From contig NZ_CP137640.1 of assembly GCF_036670025.1 (NCBI RefSeq), positions 1,584,001 to 1,648,000 on the forward strand: 64,000 nt of DNA. Direction: 5' to 3'. How positions within the stretch are numbered: the stretch's first letter is position 1; each line of letters starts with the position of its first letter. This document shows, piece by piece, positions 36,442 to 45,089 of the stretch. The notes beneath the pieces were generated by a model. The model was not told the origin of the DNA and did no database searches. It saw nothing but the letters and a program-made list of their open reading frames with translations. The DNA comes from Bacillus_BD oryzisoli. GTDB lineage: Bacteria; Bacillota; Bacilli; Bacillales; Cytobacillaceae. The position numbers were made by a program, and so were the translations under genes.

Positions 36442-36945
36442 ATGTATGGTCCGAGGTTGAGATACGGTCAATATTTTGGATATCATTCTATGCCTGAAAC
36501 GCGACAACATCCGTACCCCATTTTACAAGGAATGAATGGGATGCAGCCTGCAGCTGATTATCCTTATATGAATTCTTATCCGATTCAGGGAAGCCCTTAT
36601 TTTTATCCTTCATTCCAAGGGTCTTCGGGATATAATCAACAAGCGCCGACCCAAGCATCCTATACTCAAAACGTTTTTCACAATCCATTGCAGGCAAAAG
36701 AAGAATCTTATGCGCAAATGCAGCAGCCAGTACAGCCAAACGGTTATCCCTACATGAATCCTTACCCAAAGGGGTCTTTTCTTGCTAAGCCGACATCAGG
36801 TATGAAATCGGTTTTAAATTCATTTAAGTCACAGGATGGATCATTAGATATCAATAAAATGGTGGATACAGCAGGACAAATGATGAATGCCGTTAGTCAG
36901 GTTTCGTCAGTTGTAAAAGGATTCGGTGGAATGTTTAAAGCTTAA
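36442..36945 (+). CDS. yppG: YppG-like spore coat protein
   Basis: A 167-residue protein. The first 110 residues are low complexity, rich in Pro, Tyr, Gln, Gly and Asn with repeats such as YPYMNSYP and YPYMNPYP. The last 50 are a conserved helical tail (FKSQDGSLDINKMVDTAGQM). That tail is the hallmark of the YppG family, found in the coat. AAGGAGGGA precedes the ATG. Confidence 0.85.
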   Translation: MYGPRLRYGQYFGYHSMPETRQHPYPILQGMNGMQPAADYPYMNSYPIQGSPYFYPSFQGSSGYNQQAPTQASYTQNVFHNPLQAKEESYAQMQQPVQPNGYPYMNPYPKGSFLAKPTSGMKSVLNSFKSQDGSLDINKMVDTAGQMMNAVSQVSSVVKGFGGMFKA

Positions 36946-36958
36946 TAAAATAAGAAAG

Positions 36959-36986
36959 GAAAACGGTCTGTAAAGAGACCGTTTTT
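36959..36986 (+). terminator. Intrinsic terminator after yppG
   Basis: AAAACGGTCT / AGACCGTTTTT stem with a short loop, then TTATTTTG. Confidence 0.9.
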
Positions 36987-37102
36987 ATTTTGTATTTTTA
37001 TGTTGTTTTGTGCTTTTTAACAAGGACTTTAATCACAAGTTTTCACAAATTGTTCGAAAACTACCGCGTTAATCGTGAAAGGTTTGTGACAATTGAATAA
37101 GC

Positions 37103-37145
37103 TGTGATTTATATCACGGGTGCAGGAAGCTAAGGAAGGTAAACT
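37103..37145 (+). promoter_or_regulatory. Crp/Fnr-type operator and promoter of hcp
   Basis: TGTGATTTATATCACG (37103-37118) matches TGTGA-N6-TCACA with one end mismatch. TAAACT at 37140-37145 can serve as the -10. A start near 37151 would then place the operator centre at about -41, the usual class II activation geometry. Confidence 0.75.
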
Positions 37146-37180
37146 GATTAAGAATTTAGTGAGAGAGGGGATTTGTAAAC

Positions 37181-38473
37181 ATGTTTTGTTACCAATGTGA
37201 ACAAACACCTACAGGGGGATGTAAAGTAATTGGTGTTTGTGGAAAAGATGAAACCATTGCCAGCTTACAGGATACAATTATTTTCGGTTTGAAGGGAATT
37301 GCCGCTTATCGGACACATGCTAATCAATTAGGCTACACAGATCCATTTGTAGATGCTACAACCCACGAAGCATTGTACATGACATTGACAAATTCAAATT
37401 TTAATGTTCAAGAGCATATCGAGATGGCCATGAAGGTCGGCAGGTCTGCTGTTCGCATGATGGAAGTACTTGATGAAGCACATACAAAACTACTTGGTGT
37501 TCCGGAACCTGTACGTGTTTCACAAAACAAGATCGAAGGAAAATGTATTGTTGTTACAGGACATAATTTATTTGCTCTTGAGCAATTGTTAAAGCAAACA
37601 GAAGGAAAAGGAATTAATATTTATACACACTCAGAGATGCTCCCGGCACATGGCTATCCAGAATTGAAAAAGTATTCTCATTTAAAAGGAAATATCGGGA
37701 AAGCATGGTATGACCAACGTCGATTATTTGAAAAGTTCCCAGGTGCTATTTTGGCAACGACAAACTGTGTGATGCCAATTAAAGGAACTTACGCTGACCG
37801 TATGTTTTCTTATGAAGTGGCTGGTCTAGAAAATGTCCAGAAGATTGTGAATGATGATTTCAGCCCATTGATTAACCGTGCTTTAGAGCTTCCGGAGGCA
37901 AATATTGAGTCTGATGAAACATTACTTACCGGTTTCCATCATGAAACAGTTCTTGGTTTGGCACCAGAAGTTATTGCAGCGGTTAAGGAAGGAAAAATCA
38001 AGCGTTTCTTCGTCATTGCCGGTTGTGATGCTCCTGGAAAAGGCGGCGAATACTATCGTGAATTAGCTACTTCCCTGCCTCCGGAAACAGTCATCTTAAC
38101 AACCTCATGCGGAAAATTCCGCTTTAATGATGTTGATTATGGCACAGTCCCTGGTACAGATATTCCGCGTTATATTGATTTAGGGCAATGTAATAACTCA
38201 GGTTCAACAATAAAAATTGCCAAAGCCCTTGCTGATGCGTTTGAATGTGAAATAAATGAACTGCCTGTAAGTATTGTTTTATCGTGGTTTGAACAAAAGG
38301 CTGTCGCTATTTTACTTGGATTATTCAGCCTTGGCATTCAAGATATTCGTATTGGGCCTAAACCGCCTGAATTTATTTCAGAAGGGGTTATGAATGTCCT
38401 GCAGCAAACCTTTAATTTAAAATTAATCGGAACTGCTGAGGAAGATATGAAAGAAATGCTGCAATTAAACTAA
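37181..38473 (+). CDS. hcp: Hybrid-cluster protein (short class), hydroxylamine/NO reductase family
   Basis: A 430-residue hybrid-cluster protein. The N-terminal C3-x2-C6-x7-C14-x5-C20 motif binds a conventional Fe-S cluster. Hybrid-cluster residues appear in GFHHET, ATTNCVMP, VIAGCDAPGKGGEYY and TTSCGKFRF. It lacks the extra helical domain of about 110 residues found in the 550-residue enterobacterial type, so it belongs to the short class. Hcp is linked to nitric oxide and hydroxylamine detoxification without oxygen. GAGAGGGG precedes the ATG. It is preceded by a Crp/Fnr operator and faces a Crp/Fnr gene. Confidence 0.94.
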   Translation: MFCYQCEQTPTGGCKVIGVCGKDETIASLQDTIIFGLKGIAAYRTHANQLGYTDPFVDATTHEALYMTLTNSNFNVQEHIEMAMKVGRSAVRMMEVLDEAHTKLLGVPEPVRVSQNKIEGKCIVVTGHNLFALEQLLKQTEGKGINIYTHSEMLPAHGYPELKKYSHLKGNIGKAWYDQRRLFEKFPGAILATTNCVMPIKGTYADRMFSYEVAGLENVQKIVNDDFSPLINRALELPEANIESDETLLTGFHHETVLGLAPEVIAAVKEGKIKRFFVIAGCDAPGKGGEYYRELATSLPPETVILTTSCGKFRFNDVDYGTVPGTDIPRYIDLGQCNNSGSTIKIAKALADAFECEINELPVSIVLSWFEQKAVAILLGLFSLGIQDIRIGPKPPEFISEGVMNVLQQTFNLKLIGTAEEDMKEMLQLN

Positions 38474-38476
38474 TGC

Positions 38477-38508
38477 AAAAAAGAGAGTACCCCGTACTCT
38501 CTTTTTTT
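38477..38508. terminator. Bidirectional terminator between hcp and the Crp/Fnr gene
   Basis: AAAAAGAGAGTAC / GTACTCTCTTTTTTT stem with a three-base loop, suited to both convergent genes. Confidence 0.93.
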
Positions 38509-38524
38509 AGCTGATAGAGCTTAT

Positions 38525-39220
38525 TTATGAAAAAAGTTCCTCTGCTAAAATATTTGCATCAAACAATAAATCACTGTCAGAGTCAGTTTCGATCAGGTTT
38601 TCTTTTTTGAGTTTTGTCAATGTACGGCTGACAGTTTCTCTTGTTGTTCCAATCATATTAGCCAAGTCTCGATTTGTAAATTCTCCTTTCAGAAGAATCC
38701 TGCCATCGTCTAACTTTTGTCCATGCTCTCTTCCAAGCCTTATTAACAGCTTAATAATTTGCTGGTATGTATTATTTAGAATTTGTGATTCTAATCGTTC
38801 CTGCAAATCAACAATTTTTTCACCTAATACTTTAAAAACCTTAATACACAGCTCCGGGTTATCGATTAAAACTCTTTCAAATTGGCTAATCGGTACAACT
38901 ACCAGGATGGCATTTTCCTGTACTTCAGAAAACGCAGGGTAGCCGCCTTTACGGAAAAAGCCTACATGGGGAAACATATCTCCCTTTTTTAAAATCGAAA
39001 CGATTTGTTCTTTTCCATTGACATCTGTTTTGTATATTTTTACCTTGCCGTCATATATAAAATAAACGTTTTCTAGAGGTTCATCCTGCAAAAAAACATG
39101 ACTTCCTTTATTCCACTCTCTAGAAATAGAGATTTCTACAATTTTATCAATTTCCGGCTTGTCTAGTTCGCGAAACAAGGAAAATTCAGATAAAACCTTT
39201 TCAATTTGTTCTTTGTTCAT
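38525..39220 (-). CDS. Crp/Fnr family transcriptional regulator
   Basis: A 231-residue protein with an N-terminal cyclic-nucleotide-binding-like beta barrel (about 15-125), a dimer helix and a C-terminal winged helix (FTNRDLANMIGTTRETVSRTL). The recognition helix RETVSR resembles those that read TGTGA half-sites. Only one cysteine is present, so it is not an Fe-S FNR of the usual kind; the signal it senses is unknown. GAGGTG before ATG 39220 sets the start. It faces hcp, its likely target. Confidence 0.9.
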   Translation of the reverse strand: MNKEQIEKVLSEFSLFRELDKPEIDKIVEISISREWNKGSHVFLQDEPLENVYFIYDGKVKIYKTDVNGKEQIVSILKKGDMFPHVGFFRKGGYPAFSEVQENAILVVVPISQFERVLIDNPELCIKVFKVLGEKIVDLQERLESQILNNTYQQIIKLLIRLGREHGQKLDDGRILLKGEFTNRDLANMIGTTRETVSRTLTKLKKENLIETDSDSDLLFDANILAEELFS

Positions 39221-39328
39221 GCTGACACCTCGGGTTACATTTCTTATTACCATTGTAACAAAAAAGACAAAAAACTTCTTATACTCTTGTATAGGATTGA
39301 AAAATAAATAATCTAAAGGATAGCTCTT

Positions 39329-39355
39329 TTGTAACGAACGTTTATTCGGTAAAAT
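39329..39355 (+). promoter_or_regulatory. Candidate LexA box within the mrfAB promoter
   Basis: CGAACGTTTATTCG at 39335-39348 matches the Bacillus LexA/DinR consensus CGAAC-N4-GTTCG at nine of ten fixed positions. It lies directly before TAAAAT (39350-39355), a likely -10, so binding would block transcription of mrfA. Confidence 0.65.
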
Positions 39356-39377
39356 AGAAGTTATGAGGTGAGAATGA

Positions 39378-41657
39378 ATGAATCTTCGAAAAAGCTTGCA
39401 AGAAATAGTTAATCACTTAAAAAGAACAGATACCTATAAAGAAAATATTGTCCATTGGCAGACAATCGAGGCAAAGGAAGCAAAGACTGTCGATTTTCCC
39501 GACTTGATTCATCCTTCTCTAAGAGCGGCGTTACAGAAGCGGGGTATCCATACATTATATACTCATCAAAGAGAAGCCTATGAATCTGTAATGGAACATA
39601 AAAGCATCGTTGCTGTTACACCTACTGCTTCGGGGAAAACGTTATGCTATAACCTTCCCGTTCTGGAAACCATCATTCGAAACCCGAATGCCAGGGCATT
39701 ATATATGTTTCCAACAAAGGCACTTGCTCAAGATCAAAAAAGTGAGATGAATGAATTAATTCAAGAAGCAGGCCTGTCGATTAACAGCTATACGTATGAT
39801 GGTGATACTCCGGCAAACATTCGGCAAAAGGTAAGGAAGGCGGGTCATATTGTGATCACGAATCCGGATATGCTTCATTCTGCGATTTTGCCGCATCATA
39901 CCAAATGGGTATCCCTTTTTGAAAATTTACAATATGTCATTATCGATGAGCTTCATATATACAGAGGTGTTTTTGGCAGCCACGTGGCCAATGTGATCAG
40001 ACGACTAAAAAGAATATGTCATTATTACGGCAGTGATCCTGTATTTATTTGTACGTCTGCAACGATTGCCAATCCGCTTGAACTGGCTGAGACATTAACA
40101 GAAAAACCAATGGTATTGATTGATAATAATGGGGCACCTAGCGGTGTAAAACACTTTCTATTTTATAACCCTCCCATTGTTAATAAGCCGCTTAATATTC
40201 GCAGAAGCGCTACATTAGAGGTACGGAAGCTGGCTTCCGAATTATTGAAAAATAAAATTCAAACGATTATTTTTGCCCGCAGCAGAGTCAGAGTTGAGAT
40301 CCTATTAACCTACTTAAAGGAGCTTGTAAAGTATCAGCTTGGACCAAAAGCAATCAGGGGATATCGAGGAGGTTATTTGCCGACTGAACGCCGTGAAATT
40401 GAAAATGGTTTACGTTCAGGAGACATATACGGAGTTGTGAGTACAAATGCTTTAGAGCTTGGCGTTGACATTGGACAGCTTCAGGTATGTATCATGACGG
40501 GCTATCCAGGGACGATTGCAAGTGCTTGGCAGCAGGCTGGCAGAGCCGGAAGACGGCACGGCGAATCACTCGTTATATTGGTTGCCAGCTCCAGTCCCTT
40601 AGATCAATATATCATCGGGCATCCGGAATATTTTTTCAATCGCAGCCCGGAAAGTGCCAGAATCAATCCGGATAATTTAATTATCTTAATTGACCATCTG
40701 AAATGCGCTGCCTATGAGCTGCCGTTTAAAGAAGGGGAAGAGTTTGGTCACGTTGAAACAGCTGAGATCCTTGAATATTTAACCGAGGAACGGATTTTGT
40801 ATAAAAATGGTGATAAATGGTATTGGATGAATGATTCTTTTCCGGCCCATAATATTTCATTGCGCTCCGCTTCACAGGAAAATGTGGTGATTATTGATAT
40901 ATCTGAAACGGCAAAGGCAAGAGTTATTGGTGAAATGGACCGTTTTTCAGCGATGACGCTGCTGCATGAAGAAGCGATATATTTGCATCAAGGTATTCAA
41001 TACCAGGTTGAAACACTTGACTGGGAGGAAAAAAAGGCATTCGTCAGGGAAGTAGCAGTTGATTACTATACGGATGCAAATCTGGCCGTTGAATTAAAGG
41101 TACTAGAAGTGGATAGGCTTCGCAGCAATGATCAGTTAGAAATAGGCTATGGGGATGTAAGTGTTTTGGCGATGGCGACAATTTTTAAGAAGATTAAATT
41201 TGAGACACATGAAAATATTGGTTCAGGTCCAATCTCGCTTCCAGAAGAGGAATTGCATACGAGTTCAGCGTGGATTTCTTTAAATAAAGAACGTTCAGGC
41301 CTTAGCGAGGAAAGGATCGACCAAGGATTAATTGGTATGGCCCACGCACTAAAACATATAGCCCCGTTGTTTGTGATGTGTGATTCCCAGGATATCCATG
41401 TGGTACCACAGGTTAAAGCAGCACATAATGAAAAACCGACGATCTTTTTCTACGATCGTTATCCAGGCGGAATCGGGTTAAGTGATAAAATCTATCAAGG
41501 TATTGAATCGATTTTATTTGAAACGAAGAAAATGGTTGAAAATTGTCCATGTGAAGAAGGATGTCCTTCCTGTATTGGTATGGATGCACAAACGGAGTCG
41601 GTAAAACATGATACAATAAAGCTGCTATCTTTATTTCAAACATTAACGCATTTCTAG
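39378..41657 (+). CDS. mrfA: DNA repair helicase MrfA (YprA)
   Basis: A 759-residue superfamily 2 helicase with the DEAD/DEAH core: TPTASGKT (motif I), DELH (motif II), TSAT (motif III) and the motif VI-like QQAGRAGRRHGES. The C-terminal DUF1998-type domain has a four-cysteine metal site, C723-x-C725-x3-C729-x2-C732. In B. subtilis MrfA acts with MrfB in mitomycin C lesion repair. GAGGTGAGA precedes ATG 39378. mrfB starts ten bases downstream. Confidence 0.95.
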   Translation: MNLRKSLQEIVNHLKRTDTYKENIVHWQTIEAKEAKTVDFPDLIHPSLRAALQKRGIHTLYTHQREAYESVMEHKSIVAVTPTASGKTLCYNLPVLETIIRNPNARALYMFPTKALAQDQKSEMNELIQEAGLSINSYTYDGDTPANIRQKVRKAGHIVITNPDMLHSAILPHHTKWVSLFENLQYVIIDELHIYRGVFGSHVANVIRRLKRICHYYGSDPVFICTSATIANPLELAETLTEKPMVLIDNNGAPSGVKHFLFYNPPIVNKPLNIRRSATLEVRKLASELLKNKIQTIIFARSRVRVEILLTYLKELVKYQLGPKAIRGYRGGYLPTERREIENGLRSGDIYGVVSTNALELGVDIGQLQVCIMTGYPGTIASAWQQAGRAGRRHGESLVILVASSSPLDQYIIGHPEYFFNRSPESARINPDNLIILIDHLKCAAYELPFKEGEEFGHVETAEILEYLTEERILYKNGDKWYWMNDSFPAHNISLRSASQENVVIIDISETAKARVIGEMDRFSAMTLLHEEAIYLHQGIQYQVETLDWEEKKAFVREVAVDYYTDANLAVELKVLEVDRLRSNDQLEIGYGDVSVLAMATIFKKIKFETHENIGSGPISLPEEELHTSSAWISLNKERSGLSEERIDQGLIGMAHALKHIAPLFVMCDSQDIHVVPQVKAAHNEKPTIFFYDRYPGGIGLSDKIYQGIESILFETKKMVENCPCEEGCPSCIGMDAQTESVKHDTIKLLSLFQTLTHF

Positions 41658-41667
41658 GTGAACAATT

Positions 41668-42906
41668 ATGTCGATTAAAAATAAAATAAACCGTTTAAAA
41701 TCCCACCTGAGTATAGAAAAAGATAAACCAAAAACAGAAATTCCAGTAGCTTTGCCGGCAGTCAGAAGAGATGAAATTCCTTTCATGGATAGTTGGCAGC
41801 AATTTGGAGTGACACCATATTATACTGATCATGATTACTGTTTGGTCAGGGAAGTAAAGTATCCGCTTGAAACTAAACATGGAAAGTACTGCTTTGGTGA
41901 CTATTTGCATGCAGTAGCTGCATGGAATAGCAGCAGTCTCAATCATCCGCTGTCTGCCAAAGGACATGAGCCAGAAGATTTATTTTTCTTTGACACTGAA
42001 ACGACAGGACTCGGCGGTGGTACAGGAAATACGATTTTTTTGCTTGGTCATGCTAGTATTACCGGTAAGGAAGTCGTGTTAAAACAGCATATTCTTCCAC
42101 AGCCTGGTTCAGAAGTGCCGTTATATATGAGTTTTTTAGAAAGTGTCGATTATGCAAAAATGGTAACCTATAATGGTAAGGCTTTTGATTGGCCGCAAGT
42201 AAAAACAAGACATACACTGATAAGAGAGCATGTCCCTAAGCTTCCTCCATTTGGTCATTTTGATCTATATCATGCGGCAAGAAGAATCTGGAAGCATCGG
42301 CTTGAGAGTGTTAAGCTTTCGATTGTTGAAAAAGAAATATTAGCCTTTGAAAGAATCGATGATGTGCCAGGCTTTTTAGCACCGATGATTTATTTTGACT
42401 TTGTTGAACGAAAAGATCCGGAAGGGATGAAAGGCATACTTGAGCATAATGAAATGGATATTTTATCGCTCATTACATTGTATACTCATCTTTCCTTTCA
42501 GCTTTTAGGCATCGATCAAACACAGACAGAGAGGGAAAGCTTTGAAGTCGGACGCTGGTTTTCCTATCTTGGAGAAACAAAAGCGGCAGAACAGGTATTT
42601 ACAAAACTTTCTGCTGGAAACGAAGCAGAAGCAGTAAAGGCTAAGCATGCGCTTGCTTTTCAAGCAAAAAAGAACAAGAATTGGCAGGCTGCTGTTAAGC
42701 TATGGTTAGAAGTTGAAAGTTATGGGGAACCTCTTGTACAAGTAGAAGCTTGTATTGAGTTAGCCAAACTATTTGAACATCGGTTCAAAAATGTGGACAA
42801 AGCCATTCTTTATACAGAAAAAGCACTGAACATTCATGAAGGACAAACTGTTCGTCTTCAGGATGAATTAATCAAAAGATTAAGCCGCTTGAAGAGGAAA
42901 AAGTAA
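41668..42906 (+). CDS. mrfB: Exonuclease MrfB (YprB) with TPR-like C-terminus
   Basis: A 412-residue protein. The N-terminal half (about 100-275) is an RNase H-like DEDD exonuclease with FFDTETTGLGGGTGNT, VTYNGKAFDWPQ and a final HNEMDILSL. Residues about 285-405 form TPR-like helices. It is the nuclease partner of MrfA in B. subtilis, and the ten-base spacing implies co-transcription. No clear terminator follows. Confidence 0.94.
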   Translation: MSIKNKINRLKSHLSIEKDKPKTEIPVALPAVRRDEIPFMDSWQQFGVTPYYTDHDYCLVREVKYPLETKHGKYCFGDYLHAVAAWNSSSLNHPLSAKGHEPEDLFFFDTETTGLGGGTGNTIFLLGHASITGKEVVLKQHILPQPGSEVPLYMSFLESVDYAKMVTYNGKAFDWPQVKTRHTLIREHVPKLPPFGHFDLYHAARRIWKHRLESVKLSIVEKEILAFERIDDVPGFLAPMIYFDFVERKDPEGMKGILEHNEMDILSLITLYTHLSFQLLGIDQTQTERESFEVGRWFSYLGETKAAEQVFTKLSAGNEAEAVKAKHALAFQAKKNKNWQAAVKLWLEVESYGEPLVQVEACIELAKLFEHRFKNVDKAILYTEKALNIHEGQTVRLQDELIKRLSRLKRKK

Positions 42907-42973
42907 TGACCTGATTAATTGTGTCTAAAAAATGTCATTTAACTTTTTTTCGTCCAAATAGTTCGATTAACAG

Positions 42974-43002
42974 TTGTTTGTCGTCCCGCTAGCGAGTAAA
43001 AT
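42974..43002 (+). promoter_or_regulatory. Candidate sigma-A promoter of the 31-residue peptide
   Basis: TTGTTT, a 17-base spacer and TAAAAT. The spacer carries the palindromic CTAGCGAG/CCCGCTAG-like stretch. The element lies 45 bases before the small gene. Confidence 0.55.
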
Positions 43003-43047
43003 AATAAATTGTTGAGTCAAAAGAAATCTATAGTGAGGCGGGAAACA

Positions 43048-43143
43048 GTGTATAAAGCTATTTTGTATCTCTTTTTTGTCGTTATTGGTTTAACTGCCCT
43101 TATTTTTACGAGCTTTAAAGATAATTTTTATGCTCTATTTTGA
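43048..43143 (+). CDS. 31-residue hydrophobic peptide of unknown function
   Basis: GTG 43048 to TGA 43141. One membrane helix (AILYLFFVVIGLTALIFTS) is followed by a short FKDNFYALF tail. GTGAGGCGGG lies upstream as a ribosome binding site and a plausible promoter precedes it. I recognise no family. It sits between mrfB and cotD. Confidence rests on the full set of expression signals and the clean single-helix composition. Confidence 0.55.
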   Translation: MYKAILYLFFVVIGLTALIFTSFKDNFYALF

Positions 43144-43185
43144 AGAAACAATTTAGGGTAGACAAATTTAGGTATATTCCTTAGT

Positions 43186-43213
43186 ACAAGATACCTCCAA
43201 TTATCATAGTTTA
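43186..43213 (+). promoter_or_regulatory. Sigma-K-type promoter of cotD
   Basis: AC at 43186-43187, 17 bases, then CATAGTTTA at 43205-43213. This matches AC-N16/17-CATANNNTA exactly, 38 bases upstream of the coat gene start. Confidence 0.7.
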
Positions 43214-43251
43214 TTAATGTAAAGTAACCTATGATGAAAGGAGAAAATATA

Positions 43252-43557
43252 ATGTATTGCAGACCGACAAGAGTTTTACCTGCTATTGTTTGTCCGACAA
43301 AATGCTGTGTAAATCAAACTGGTGAAAATATCATCGTTCCAGTTGTTCATCCTTCGCATACAACAAATATTAACCACACAAATTTTCAATATCAACATCA
43401 TTTCCCTCATACACAGTCCTTTGTGAATGAGGTGACAAAAACTGACATTGGCCCAGTACCAGGTCCGCCGCCTCCACCAACTCCAGGCTTTGGACCAATG
43501 GGATATCCTGGTGTTCGGCCTCCTGGATTTGGACCAAGACCTGGATTTTTCAGATAG
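43252..43557 (+). CDS. cotD: Inner spore coat protein D-like
   Basis: A 101-residue protein. The N-terminal half matches the CotD pattern: MYCRPTRVLPAIVCPTKCC, VVHPSHTTNINHTNFQ, then HHFPHT. The C-terminal half is proline- and glycine-rich (PGPPPPPTPGFGPMGYPG). GAAAGGAG at 43236-43243 fits ATG 43252. A sigma-K promoter match supports late mother-cell expression. The Pro/Gly tail differs from the Cys/Tyr-rich tail of B. subtilis CotD as I recall it. Confidence 0.87.
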   Translation: MYCRPTRVLPAIVCPTKCCVNQTGENIIVPVVHPSHTTNINHTNFQYQHHFPHTQSFVNEVTKTDIGPVPGPPPPPTPGFGPMGYPGVRPPGFGPRPGFFR

Positions 43558-43560
43558 TTA

Positions 43561-43597
43561 AAGAAAACAAGGGCTATTATTGCCCTTGTTTTTTCTT
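43561..43597 (+). terminator. Intrinsic terminator after cotD
   Basis: AACAAGGGC / GCCCTTGTT stem with a loop of TATTATT-like bases, then TTTTTCTT. Confidence 0.88.
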
Positions 43598-43656
43598 CAT
43601 GTGAGGATAATATCATTGAATGGAACATATACTCCGAAGGGAAAGGTGGGGAGGAC

Positions 43657-44220
43657 TTGGTTAAGGTTGCGGCAATATCAGGATATAAGCCCTTTGAACT
43701 TGGTATTTTTAAATTGAATCATCCAGCCGTTCCATACATAAAAAAAGCGATTCGCAATTCTCTAAAGGAATTGCTTGATGAAGGTCTTGAATGGGTATTG
43801 ATATCTGGCCAGCTTGGTACAGAACTATGGGCTGCAGAAGTGGTATATGATCTGAGGGAAACAGAGGATGCTGATATAAAATTGGCTTTTATTACACCTT
43901 TTCTTGAACAAGAGGCATCATGGAGTGAGTCAAACAAAGAGTGGTATGAATCCATTCAAATGGAAGCAGATTTTATTGACTCAGTCTCTCATCGGCCATA
44001 TGAAAAGCCATGGCAATTCCGATTGAAAAATCAATTTTTTATTGAAAAAAGTGATATACTGCTGCTTTTTTATGATCCGGAAAAAATAGGAAGTCCTAAG
44101 TTTATCTATGATACGGCAAAACGTTATCAAGAAAATCATGAATATGAGATCCGGACCATTCAATTCTATGATCTTCAAGTCCTAGCAGAAGAAGAAGAAT
44201 GGAACCAAGCTGATTTTTAA
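43657..44220 (+). CDS. ypsA: DUF1273/SLOG family protein YpsA
   Basis: A 187-residue Rossmann-like SLOG protein with AAISGYKPFELGIF, the LISGQLGTELWAAE nucleotide-site motif and LLLFYDPEKIGSPK. In B. subtilis YpsA is linked to cell division and stress; its biochemistry is open. Start is TTG 43657 behind GGTGGGGAGGAC. gpsB, a division gene, follows 94 bases later. Confidence 0.9.
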   Translation: MVKVAAISGYKPFELGIFKLNHPAVPYIKKAIRNSLKELLDEGLEWVLISGQLGTELWAAEVVYDLRETEDADIKLAFITPFLEQEASWSESNKEWYESIQMEADFIDSVSHRPYEKPWQFRLKNQFFIEKSDILLLFYDPEKIGSPKFIYDTAKRYQENHEYEIRTIQFYDLQVLAEEEEWNQADF

Positions 44221-44314
44221 CAGGATTAGTCCAACACTTAGTAAAGAAAAATTGACAAATTCGCGTATTTTTGAAAAAATATAGATTACATGGGCTATTG
44301 TTGAGGTGAGAATG

Positions 44315-44614
44315 ATGCTTGCGGATAAAGTGAAACTAACGGCAAAGGATATATTGGAGAAAGAATTTAAAACAGCGATGAGGGGTTATAAACCTGAAGA
44401 CGTAGATAAGTTTCTTGATCTAATTATAAAGGATTATGAAACCTTTCATCAAGAAATTGAAGAACTACAGCAGGAAAACATGCGTTTGAGAAAACAAGTC
44501 GAAGAGGCTTCGAAGCGTCCGACAACACAAACGGCTGGTACAACGAATTTTGATATTTTAAAACGGTTATCCAATCTAGAAAAACATGTATTTGGAAGTA
44601 AATTGTACGAATAA
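44315..44614 (+). CDS. gpsB: Cell-division regulator GpsB
   Basis: A 99-residue DivIVA-like coiled-coil protein that shuttles PBP1 between septum and sidewall. The N-terminal lipid- and partner-binding domain MLADKVKLTAKDILEKEFK, GYKPEDVDKFLD and the C-terminal trimerisation NFDILKRLSNLEKHVFG are near-identical to B. subtilis. ATG 44315 fits GAGGTG at six bases spacing; ATG 44312 is possible. Its partner ponA is also in this window. Confidence 0.96.
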   Translation: MLADKVKLTAKDILEKEFKTAMRGYKPEDVDKFLDLIIKDYETFHQEIEELQQENMRLRKQVEEASKRPTTQTAGTTNFDILKRLSNLEKHVFGSKLYE

Positions 44615-44626
44615 CTGTAATTGCTA

Positions 44627-44655
44627 TTGTGATTAACTTTGAGATTGATTATAAT
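44627..44655 (+). promoter_or_regulatory. Sigma-A promoter of rnpB
   Basis: TTGTGA, exactly 17 bases, TATAAT, placed 14 bases before the predicted 5' end of RNase P RNA. Confidence 0.8.
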
Positions 44656-44668
44656 GTAATTTGTGATC

Positions 44669-45072
44669 ATTAATAGCGTTCGGGTAATCGCTGTATGTTC
44701 ATCATGCAGAGGAAAGTCCATGCTCGCACAGACTGAGATGTCTGTAGTGTTCGTGCCTGGCGAAGTCATAAGCCAGGGCAGCCGAATGAATCGGTTGACG
44801 GCAGGGAAAATACCTAAGTCCAATGAGATATGGTATGAATACCTTGAAGGTGCCACAGTGACGTAGCCTTTTTAGAAATGAAAAGGGTGGAACGAGGTAA
44901 ACCCCGCGAGCGAGAAACCCAAATTATGGTAGGGGCACTTTCTCGGAGGAAATGAACGAAGAGAAGGACAGATGATGATTCATCTGTAGATAGATGATTA
45001 CCGCCTGAGTACAAGACTAAGGGTCGTTTGCAGTACAAAGGAACAAAACATGGCTTACAGAACGTTATTAAT
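44669..45072 (+). ncRNA. rnpB: RNase P RNA, Bacillus type B
   Basis: Catalytic RNA that matures tRNA 5' ends. Conserved blocks are present in order: CGGGTAATCGCTG, GAGGAAAGTCCATGCTCGCA, GCGAAGTCATAAG, GACGGCAGGGAAAA, CCTTGAAGGTGCCACAGTGA, GTGGAACGAGGTAAACCCC, CGAGCGAGAAACCCAAAT, AGATAGATGATTACCGCC and GAACAAAACATGGCTTACAG. The P1 helix closes as ATTAATAGCGTT with AACGTTATTAAT, giving about 404 nt. Location between gpsB and ypsC matches B. subtilis. Confidence 0.97.
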
Positions 45073-45089
45073 GTCTGATTAAAGATATA

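Noticed and set aside
36488..36769. 93-residue minus-strand frame opposite yppG
   Set aside because: The plus-strand gene has a strong ribosome binding site, a family-typical tail and a terminator; the opposite frame has none of these.
44663..44866. Open frames of 67 and 74 residues over rnpB
   Set aside because: The region is RNase P RNA with conserved blocks throughout, so the frames are chance.
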